Positions 57,583-64,000 of a stretch of 64,000 nucleotides of DNA are shown one piece after another. A model generated the notes under the pieces. The model did no database searches, had not been told where the DNA came from, and saw only the letters and a program-made list of their open reading frames with translations. Position 1 is the first letter of the stretch, and each line of letters starts with the position of its first letter. Origin of the DNA: Amoebidium appalachense (Eukaryota > Ichthyosporea); the NCBI GenBank assembly GCA_963693365.1, contig CAVNZM010000003.1, positions 5,518,001 through 5,582,000 of the forward strand, written 5' to 3'. The position numbers were made by a program, and so were the translations under genes.

Positions 57583-59088
57583 TCAGGGGAGGAGGCGCGC
57601 CGCTTGTTCTCGGACCTCGTTCACAAGCTGCTCGCCGTCCTTGCGTGTTGGCAGTCCTGCATCCTTGAGCTCGGCATCGGTCAATACGAGAACTTTCTTG
57701 GAAAGCACCATGTCCACGACCTCTCGGTAACGCTCCTGTTGATTGACGCCGTCTTGCGCCCACCAATCCGCAGTTTGATACATCTTAGCCCCGTAGAGTT
57801 CGACCAGGCGCTTTCCGTACATCGCGATCGTCCCCCCGACCTTATAAACCGCTTGGAATCCCCCATCCCTTGCGATTTTCGTCTTGATGAAGTTGCAGAT
57901 CCGCTCGCCTATGGTGTGCCCATCCGCACCCGGTATGGACGACCAGTCGGCTTGTGAAGTCCGCAACAGTATGTAAATACTCAACCAAGACGCACAGGCC
58001 CCATCGACCACCTCGTCTCTGTCAAACAATTCGTCGTACAATGTCCTTTTTCCATGAAGATTTTGCAAATCAGTGCAAACACTTTCGGGTTTGAGGGATC
58101 GAAGTATGTCTTTCAGCTTGCCTGTGGGATCAGCGCTTCTCATGAATGAGACAAGGGCTTTTGTCAACGTGCTACTCGGGGCATGGACATTGAAGAACTC
58201 CAGAACTATACTCGACTTGTCACCTGAAACGAGTATGATGACAGAAGCATGGTGCACTTCACCTGTGTATATAATAAAGTAGGGCACCCGTTGGGGGTCA
58301 GTCAGCCATTGGAACAACATTGTCGCGAGTTCGTTCCTAAAAAAGAACTTCCATTTAGGCATCGATATGGTGGTCATGAAGCCATCGTTCCTGAGATTCC
58401 TAAACGATTGCTGGACAGTCATTGACTCGTTGTTGGGTTGTGTACGGAGCAATTCTCCGGGGGCGAAAATTGTGGACTTCGGAAGATATGTCTGTAGCAT
58501 TACTATAGTATTGGTTCTCCCCTCTACTGCAGGCGAAGTCCACACAGACCCCACCCCTATCAAATCTTTTATGGACCCCGAAATTTGTTGGGCCCCGCGG
58601 TACAGTTTGTCAAACAAGAAGTCTGCTACCGAATCCTCCTGCAAATATGGGGGTGTTGGGTTCCCAGGGATGGTACTCTTTTTGTACTCCTCGATCTGGT
58701 ATGGGGCGTGCTTCACCATGATCTCCTTGAAAGCATTGCCCCTCTTGTCCAACATGAAGTTTCGAACCGAATCGTAAGTTGTGTCGAAGGTGCGTATCCC
58801 AGGACTATCTTGGTTCTCGAACTCGATATTCACGGAGTAGCCATCCTGTTGCGCATCGAACCGGAGACGTTTAACACAGGCAAGATACACCGGGATCGTG
58901 TCGGGTTCTGTGCTTTCCAGGGAGAGGGAGAGGCAACCGTTTTCCGGTGTCCATGCGTACGTCTGAGTGCTGGGGGAGACCGGCGTTTCTTCCACAAAAT
59001 GTTCTGCATTTTTCTTTACGAACCTGAAAAAGCAGCGCGGCTTCACGGGAAATCTTTCCACTACATCCCTCCCTCGCCCGTGTGCCAT
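57583..59088 (-). CDS. Conserved virus-like protein B, candidate thiol protease
   Basis: 501 residues from ATG 59088 (MAHGRGRDVVERFPVKPRCF). Collinear paralogue of the 48163 protein but in the opposite orientation. Shared: KPxCFFxFVKxN, YKxxxxPGxPTP, DLIGVGSV, MLQTYLPKS, HHASVIILV...LEFFN, ESVCTDLQ, DGACASWLSIYILLRTSQAD, HTIGERICN, DAELKDAGLPTRKDGE. His280, Asn300 and Cys365 are candidate protease residues, matching His285/Asn302/Cys365 in paralogue A. The strongest conservation lies around the Cys helix and the C-terminal AELxxAGLPxRxDGE motif. The duplication is old, judged by moderate identity. Both copies being intact suggests both were under selection. Confidence 0.7.
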   Translation of the reverse strand: MAHGRGRDVVERFPVKPRCFFRFVKKNAEHFVEETPVSPSTQTYAWTPENGCLSLSLESTEPDTIPVYLACVKRLRFDAQQDGYSVNIEFENQDSPGIRTFDTTYDSVRNFMLDKRGNAFKEIMVKHAPYQIEEYKKSTIPGNPTPPYLQEDSVADFLFDKLYRGAQQISGSIKDLIGVGSVWTSPAVEGRTNTIVMLQTYLPKSTIFAPGELLRTQPNNESMTVQQSFRNLRNDGFMTTISMPKWKFFFRNELATMLFQWLTDPQRVPYFIIYTGEVHHASVIILVSGDKSSIVLEFFNVHAPSSTLTKALVSFMRSADPTGKLKDILRSLKPESVCTDLQNLHGKRTLYDELFDRDEVVDGACASWLSIYILLRTSQADWSSIPGADGHTIGERICNFIKTKIARDGGFQAVYKVGGTIAMYGKRLVELYGAKMYQTADWWAQDGVNQQERYREVVDMVLSKKVLVLTDAELKDAGLPTRKDGEQLVNEVREQAARLLP

Positions 59089-59139
59089 CTATAGATTCAA
59101 CACCCCAAAACTTTGGTGGCTTCGATTGTGTTCGCTTGT

Positions 59140-61281
59140 TTACTGCCCGGGTGGCCTGTAATGCCTGAGCTGTCTCCTTTGCCTTTTGGTGGTCCTCAGG
59201 GCATGCGTTGTTCCAGACCGCGTCCACCGGGTATTGCCAGCCGGTCCTAATGGCAAGTCTTCAACCACCGGTCTAACCGGCGACTCCACACCTGTAAACT
59301 GAAAAACCCCTGCATCGTGCAATCCCTGGACCCCTGCGGCGATGATGAGCATCCTCGCAAATATGGGGTCGCCGTCTGCCGCCGCCAATGGATCCCCCCG
59401 GGGTTCTGCCCCAGAAAGGAGTATGATGGCTGCTGTTTCGCTGGGGTAGGCATCAAACCGTCCCGTCCAATCATTAGTGTGGTTGTGGAAGCGATCCGGG
59501 AGCAAGCCGTTGATCGCCCTGTACATTCTCTCTACGTATGCCTCTAACTCCGCGGTCGACGGGGCCGGTCTGAAATTTGCGCGCAGGGCTTCTAGGCGTC
59601 TAAGTTTCGTGTACCTGATCCACTTCTGCAGCGCGTTGTAAACCCCTTCTGGGATCCTCATGTCCTCTTCATCCATGGGAGAAATCGTCCGGGTGAGCCA
59701 GTCTGACAGGTCCAATGGAGACGGCAACCTGTGGAACAGCATCCGTGGCGGCGGTGGGTGGTACACCCCGTTCGGCTGTCTCGCCAGCCAGTCAAGAACC
59801 TGCCTCACGGCTTCGATCCTGGTCTCGGGTTGTGCAATCTGTACCGCAGCCCTCAGGTCGCGGAGCTCGTCGGAAAGGGTGTCGGGTGCATTGTTGTCTG
59901 GTGGCTGCACCTCCGGGTCGTCATCAGGGACCACAAACGCGCGGTCCTCCTCGTCCTCTTCGTCTTTAGCGTCTGCCTCTTCTGCGTCCAAATCTGCCTT
60001 CAGCATTTTGCCCAAATCTTCTTTCATTTGACGTCGTCTGGCGATCTCGAGCGCACCGCGCGCGAACAACTCAAACTTGTCAACAAGCTCCCACTTGTGC
60101 TCATAACAAAGCCGATTCGCCTGGTGCGGAGAGTCAGCGGTCAACGTAGCAAATAGTTTGACAAGGCCTTGTGCGGTCCATTCGAAAATGTTCGCATCAT
60201 CTTCATCGCCCTCCGCGTGCGAAAGATCCATGGCAGACCCGGACACCGGTGCAGTGCTACCAGATGGAGCCTGGGGCATCGAATCCGAATCCGGGGCTTC
60301 GGGTTCTACAGCCATTTCGACATCGCCATTGTGGGGACGTTGTTGCATGTTTGGAATGACGCCACCGTGGCTTGCTATCATCTCGTTGAGAGCCAACTGG
60401 AAGATTCCGACATATTTGCCGCCAATACTGGTGGCGCGTTTCATAAGTTTCTTCCGGACTTCCTCCACCACAGCTTCGTCTAGCATTTCAGTTTCGACGG
60501 CCCTTTCCCATGCTTCGTTATCACCCATTGGTATATCACGTATCCGTGCCGCGGCGTACGAGGGAAACAACTCATCTGCGTACCTGAATATGTACTCTCT
60601 CTTGGTGAGCCCCTCGGACATGTACAGAGCTGTTTCCAGGCGCTTGAGACGATTGGCCCTGCGAGCAGCCCTGCACCACAGCGCGTCTGTGATCTGGGCG
60701 CGGATTTCCGGATCATCCATAATATTTTGAATGGCATTCTCGTCCCCATTGCGCTTGGCCGCCTTTACCTCTTCGCGCACGGCGGGGCTCACCAGATCTT
60801 CCAGATTTTCGCGTATGTAGGGGTCGCGGTTCTCAGGCTCCCCGCCCCACAAGGTTGACACCTTTCGCACCATCCCAGACTCGGAGAGTGCCTGGCGGGC
60901 CACGCGCATGAACACCAGCGTTTCGATTATTAGGTCTTCCATCCCCCGTCCTTCGGGCATTTCCAGGCCCTGCTGTTGCAGGCGCTCAATCGCCCGCTGC
61001 ACCGTGCCGTTGTCCACGGCCTCCTGAACAGCGCGCTTGTTCGGCCACCAGTTTCTACCTGTCCGGAGCGCACTTATGTCTGCCGGGTCGGCGCAGAACC
61101 AGTCGTCGACCGTCGTGCCAGGCTCAACAACCCCTGCAGCTTCCAGGACTTCAAAATACGCATCTGAGAAGGGGTCCGTGTCCTCGTCCTCCATGCTGTC
61201 CGTGCCCTCGTCCTCCATGCTGTCCGTGTCCTCGTCCTCCATGTTTTCCACCAAGTCCAGATCCTCCAGAATATTCGCCAT
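59140..61281 (-). CDS. Large acidic helical protein, candidate virion/core protein
   Basis: 713 residues from ATG 61281 (MANILEDLDLVENMEDEDTD). An acidic N-terminal repeat comes first (DSMEDEDT/DSMEDEGT, three copies), then a mostly helical body with many Glu/Arg salt-bridge patterns (RRANRLKRLETALYMSEGLT). A second acidic patch follows (EEADAKDEEDEEDRAFVVPD), then a Pro-rich linker (GVYHPPPPRMLF), and a basic C-terminus TTKRQRRQLRHYRPPGQ. No enzymatic motif was recognised. The acidic repeats and basic tail suit a structural or nucleic-acid-associated role (inference). The gene ends 51 bases before the next minus-strand start (59088), so they may form a pair. Confidence 0.65.
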   Translation of the reverse strand: MANILEDLDLVENMEDEDTDSMEDEGTDSMEDEDTDPFSDAYFEVLEAAGVVEPGTTVDDWFCADPADISALRTGRNWWPNKRAVQEAVDNGTVQRAIERLQQQGLEMPEGRGMEDLIIETLVFMRVARQALSESGMVRKVSTLWGGEPENRDPYIRENLEDLVSPAVREEVKAAKRNGDENAIQNIMDDPEIRAQITDALWCRAARRANRLKRLETALYMSEGLTKREYIFRYADELFPSYAAARIRDIPMGDNEAWERAVETEMLDEAVVEEVRKKLMKRATSIGGKYVGIFQLALNEMIASHGGVIPNMQQRPHNGDVEMAVEPEAPDSDSMPQAPSGSTAPVSGSAMDLSHAEGDEDDANIFEWTAQGLVKLFATLTADSPHQANRLCYEHKWELVDKFELFARGALEIARRRQMKEDLGKMLKADLDAEEADAKDEEDEEDRAFVVPDDDPEVQPPDNNAPDTLSDELRDLRAAVQIAQPETRIEAVRQVLDWLARQPNGVYHPPPPRMLFHRLPSPLDLSDWLTRTISPMDEEDMRIPEGVYNALQKWIRYTKLRRLEALRANFRPAPSTAELEAYVERMYRAINGLLPDRFHNHTNDWTGRFDAYPSETAAIILLSGAEPRGDPLAAADGDPIFARMLIIAAGVQGLHDAGVFQFTGVESPVRPVVEDLPLGPAGNTRWTRSGTTHALRTTKRQRRQLRHYRPPGQ

Positions 61282-61339
61282 ACCCGGGACCCCAAAAAGA
61301 TTGCTACATGTGCACGTCCGGCGCACTTTCCGTGTTGAT

Positions 61340-61430
61340 GCAGTTTACTGCGAGCTGGGGCTGTACGACAAGCGGCTGGCAGCCTGGGAGGCCGACACCA
61401 ACCGTGCCGGGCGTCGGGGCCCCCGTTCTC
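61340..61430 (+). pseudogene. Relic of the 57175 gene
   Basis: The plus strand reads CELGLYDKRLAAWEADTNRA then GRRGPR, matching ALLYDKRLAAGWEADTARFG and ECGRCPR at 57298-57375. Only this segment is recognisable. It lies between the divergent 61281 and 61488 genes and abuts the promoter at 61436. Confidence 0.6.
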
Positions 61431-61435
61431 CTGGT

Positions 61436-61451
61436 CTGAAGGTATAAAAGG
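61436..61451 (+). promoter_or_regulatory. Promoter motif CTGAAGGTATAAAAGG
   Basis: CTGAAGGTATAAAAGG, 47 bases from GGTATA to ATG 61488. The leader ends CATTCTGACACAGC before the ATG. Confidence 0.8.
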
Positions 61452-61487
61452 GCGACGCCCGTGCAAAACCGGTCATTCTGACACAGC

Positions 61488-62201
61488 ATGGCTGGCGAGC
61501 AGAACAAAAAAGGCGACATGTCGATGCTCTGGAAGGAGTTCCCCCAGTTTAAATTGATTAGGGTGCACGGAGAGGGGCATGATACGAAGTTTAGCGTTCT
61601 GGACACATTGACCATCATGCTTGGTAACAGTGCCGCTGCCCGTCAAGCATGGAAGTCGTTTAAAAGCAGTCCTAGTCTATCCACAGTTTCAAGTGTTTCT
61701 GTTATCCGTATCAATGGCAAAGGCACGCCGACGCCGGTAGCACCTTGGGATGGGATGCGCCAGATAGTTGCGGCCATCCTCCCTGGTTGCAGAATATCAG
61801 CCGACAGAAAGACCTACTGGGCTTCCAAGTTTGAATTGCCGGTAGGTGTGATGATGCAAACCTACATCGAAAGTGAAACAATCTCTGTTATCCGGCGGTG
61901 CACGGCGTACTTTGAAAGCTCGCTACAATTCTGCGTAAAACCCTACCGGATCGATCTCTATTTTCCGGCTCTTAATCTGGCAGTCGAGTGCGATGAGCAC
62001 AACCATGATGGTCGCAACCCAGTGTATGAGGAGGAGCGCCAGAACTACATAACCAAGGCTCTGGGATGCCGGTGGCTGCGCTACAACCCGCACGCAGAGG
62101 GATTCTGTGTGTACAGCGTAGTGAATGACATTGTGACGATTGCAATGGGTGGACTGGAGGGTATAAAAGACCACGTATCCGGGGAGAACCCGTCATTCTG
62201 A
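61488..62201 (+). CDS. BRO/MSV199-like family member 3 with DUF559-like nuclease domain
   Basis: 237 residues. The N-terminus MAGEQNKKGDMSMLWKEFPQ matches members 1 and 4, as does INGKGTPTPVAPWD. The central block diverges (LPGCRISADRKTYWASKF). The C-terminus from about residue 148 is different from its sisters: KPYRIDLYFPALNLAVECDE, HNHDGRNPVYEEERQNYITK, LGCRWLRYNP. This is the DUF559/very-short-patch-repair-like PD-(D/E)XK fold seen appended to MSV199/BRO-type viral proteins, with Asp156, Glu167 and Asp169 as candidate metal ligands. Role: DNA endonuclease or DNA-associated factor (inference). Its 3' end holds the promoter of the next gene. Confidence 0.75.
   Translation: MAGEQNKKGDMSMLWKEFPQFKLIRVHGEGHDTKFSVLDTLTIMLGNSAAARQAWKSFKSSPSLSTVSSVSVIRINGKGTPTPVAPWDGMRQIVAAILPGCRISADRKTYWASKFELPVGVMMQTYIESETISVIRRCTAYFESSLQFCVKPYRIDLYFPALNLAVECDEHNHDGRNPVYEEERQNYITKALGCRWLRYNPHAEGFCVYSVVNDIVTIAMGGLEGIKDHVSGENPSF
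62160..62170 (+). promoter_or_regulatory. Promoter motif GGTATAAAAG inside the upstream coding region
   Basis: GGTATAAAAGA, 48 bases before ATG 62208 and about 40 bases upstream of the preceding stop codon. CATTCTGACACGGC precedes the ATG. Confidence 0.75.
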
Positions 62202-62207
62202 CACGGC

Positions 62208-63140
62208 ATGGCTGGTGAGCAGAACAAAAAAGGCGACATATCGCTTCTCTGGAGGGAGTTCCCCCAGTTCAAGGGCACCGTCCTACGTGTTGACGAGGAT
62301 ACGAAGATGGCGAGTGTCCTGGATACCGCAACCATTGTGCTTGGAAACCGAGACGCGGCTCGACAAGCCTGGAAGGCCCTGAAGGATAGCAAGGATCCAC
62401 CCGTGAGTGAACTCGTGAGTCAGACTCATGGGTTGAAAATCAACGGCAAGGGTAACCAGACTGATGTGGCCCCCTTCCGTGTCCTCCTCGAGATCATCTT
62501 CCTGCTTCCCGGCAAGCGCGCCCACGAGTTCCGCAGGACGTGTGCCACCTACATAGCCCGGCTGCTTTCCGGCGACGTCTCCCTCATCCCCGAGATTGAG
62601 GCGCGCTACGACGCCAGCACCCCCGAGGAGCGTGAGTTCTTCCGCAACGGCACCGACGAGACCCCCGACCGCAAGCGGCGCCGCGAGGAGCTGGAGGAGG
62701 AGCGTCGCCTGCGCGTGAAGCGGGAGGAGGCCGAGGTCGAGCGCATGCACATTGAGAACGAGCGCATGAAGGAGGAGAACGGGCGCATGCGTGTGGAGAA
62801 CATCAAGAGCTACCGCAGCCTCCTCGAGGAGTTCGGCCTCGACAGGGACCCGCGCATGCGCATGCTGCTCAACGACGCCGTGGCCAACGTGCTCGTGCCC
62901 GCCGGCGAGCGTGCGGCCATCGAGGAGTCTGCGATCGGCGGGTACGTGACCGTCGGGAAGTTCCTCGTCGACCGGGGCATCACCGACAGGTCCAGCAGCA
63001 CGGTCGGCCGGATGCTCGCACGCACGTGGCGCGAGCAGGAGGGCTGCGAGCCCGAGGAGACGTTGAAGATGGTGCAGGGGGACCTGCGCCCGGTCAAGGT
63101 GTACCCCGTGCGCTTCCTGGAGAAGCACGTGCTGGGGTAG
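62208..63140 (+). CDS. BRO/MSV199-like family member 4 (DNA-binding, coiled coil)
   Basis: 310 residues, full-length sister of the 46406 protein. The N-terminus MAGEQNKKGDISLLWREFPQ is followed by ASVLDTATIVLGNRDAARQA, INGKGNQTDVAPFRVLLEII, LLPGKRAHEFRRTCATYIAR LLSGDVSLIPEIEARY and a coiled coil starting GTDETPDRKRRREELEEERR. The C-terminal domain is YVTVGKFLVDRGITDRSSST VGRMLARTWREQEG...VKVYP. The 6 bases between the previous stop and this ATG indicate a tandem duplication with its own nested promoter. Regulatory DNA-binding role inferred. Confidence 0.72.
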   Translation: MAGEQNKKGDISLLWREFPQFKGTVLRVDEDTKMASVLDTATIVLGNRDAARQAWKALKDSKDPPVSELVSQTHGLKINGKGNQTDVAPFRVLLEIIFLLPGKRAHEFRRTCATYIARLLSGDVSLIPEIEARYDASTPEEREFFRNGTDETPDRKRRREELEEERRLRVKREEAEVERMHIENERMKEENGRMRVENIKSYRSLLEEFGLDRDPRMRMLLNDAVANVLVPAGERAAIEESAIGGYVTVGKFLVDRGITDRSSSTVGRMLARTWREQEGCEPEETLKMVQGDLRPVKVYPVRFLEKHVLG

Positions 63141-63565
63141 CCTGTCATCCCCAACAATTGGCAGGGCTGCTGTGGGGATGGCGGGTTCGGGTGTGTTTTG
63201 TATCATCTGGCTGGCCAGGTGTGTAAAATTCGGGGCCCGGGATGCAAGTTTGGTCCAACGGGATTGCATTGCATTTTTTTTATTTGGAGCGCACCTGGCC
63301 ACTCTCAAAATAAATAAAGATATTTGCGAATGAGTTGAAACAGACTGGCTGGGTCTCGTGATCTAATGTGGGGCGCTCTGATTGGCTGAAACATCGGAGC
63401 ACTGGCTTTGAATTTCTGCGCGTTCTGATTGGTCAGAGTGTGAATCCCGGGCTCGATTGATCTTGGCCGTTTTCGACCAATCAGATCGAATAGCGGGTGA
63501 ATCTGATTCAAGCATTATTGAAAGGGATGCTCCGTGGATCGATCGATATTGACTGAGGTTCTGTT
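63141..63565. other. Spacer with ATTGG/CCAAT boxes
   Basis: AATAAATAAA at 63308; GATTGGCTGA (63380), GATTGGTCAG (63428) and GACCAATCAG (63475) boxes. No gene is supportable. Confidence 0.5.
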
Positions 63566-63945
63566 TTGGTTCACCGGATTTTGGCCGGGGATCGCGCGAC
63601 ATCATTTTGGGGTTCACTGGATATTGGCTGGGGGTCGCGCGACATCATTTTGGGGTTCACTGGATTTTGGCTGGGGATCGCGCGACATCGTTTTGGGGTT
63701 CACCGGATTTTGGCTGGGGATCGCGCGACATCATTTTGGGGTTCACTGGATATTGGCTGGGGGTCGCGCGACTTCGTTTTGGGGTTCGCTGGATATTGGC
63801 CGGGGATGGCGCGACTTCGTTTTGGGGTTCGCTGGATATTGGCCGGGGATGGCGCCAATTTAGTTTTGTGTTTACTAGGATTTTCGTCGTACACGAATTG
63901 GGGTTCACCGGATATTGACCGAGGATTTGTTTTTGGTCGATCGGA
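63566..63945. repeat. ~43-bp degenerate tandem repeat, ~8-9 copies
   Basis: Units read GGTTCACTGGATATTGGCTG then GGGATCGCGCGACATCATTT, each with an ATTGGC core. Copies start near 63568, 63611, 63654, 63697, 63740, 63783, 63826 and, more diverged, 63901. ORFs in it are repeat translations. Confidence 0.9.
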
Positions 63946-64000
63946 TATTGGCAAACCCTGCGCTGCTTTGACCGTTTATTGGAGAACCCTACACCTGCCT

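Overview
The window is eukaryotic nuclear DNA. It holds a Ty1/copia retrotransposon, a 5S rRNA-like gene, a gene with GT-AG introns encoding a JmjC protein, and a protein with two AP2 domains. Very long simple repeats are common: homopolymeric G/C up to 64 nt and (CA)n up to about 290 bp. AP2 proteins are typical of plants, algae and several protist groups and rare in animals, so an algal or other protist host is a reasonable inference; the species cannot be named from this sequence.

Layout. (1) 1-6.5 kb: a minus-strand copia gag-pol, split in frame by a solo LTR (3829-4760, 5-bp target duplication) and cut off before RNase H at an LTR-like block (591-1070). (2) 6.5-23.1 kb: repeat-dominated DNA. 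It contains a diverged ~2.5-2.8 kb duplication (6.55-9.39 and 12.43-14.89 kb), one copy of which carries a near-perfect inverted repeat with ~327-bp arms, an intronless AP2 gene, minisatellites and G/C tracts. (3) 23.1-31.6 kb: a 5S-like gene, a small zinc-knuckle protein, a two-TM protein, a coiled-coil protein and several tandem arrays. (4) 31.6-36.8 kb: a multi-exon JmjC gene, one intron of which is an array of about 28 copies of a 47-bp unit. (5) 37.9-63.2 kb: a gene-dense, essentially intronless, GC-richer block of about 20 genes on both strands, with virus-like content. This includes a DUF5906/D5-type SF3 helicase, an A22-like Holliday junction resolvase (RNase H fold), KilA-N proteins and fragments, and a four-member DNA-binding/BRO-like family, one member of which has a DUF559-like nuclease tail. 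It also includes two divergent paralogues with an H-N-C arrangement that may be thiol proteases, candidate structural proteins, and a cluster of signal-peptide or TM-anchored proteins.

Region 5 reads best as an integrated or endogenous large-dsDNA-virus-like element (25 kb or more; its ends are not resolved). The support is gene content, compactness and a shared promoter, GGTATAAAAG 45-61 nt before the ATG of five genes, sometimes overlapping the upstream gene's 3' end. Several genes carry single-base frameshifts, many at homopolymers, and gene fragments are scattered through it, so it is either decaying or contains homopolymer sequencing errors. I could not recognise a packaging ATPase, a DNA polymerase, an integrase or an unambiguous major capsid protein, so assignment to a named virus group is not justified here. 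The block may run past the right edge, and some genes in region 3 could belong to it.
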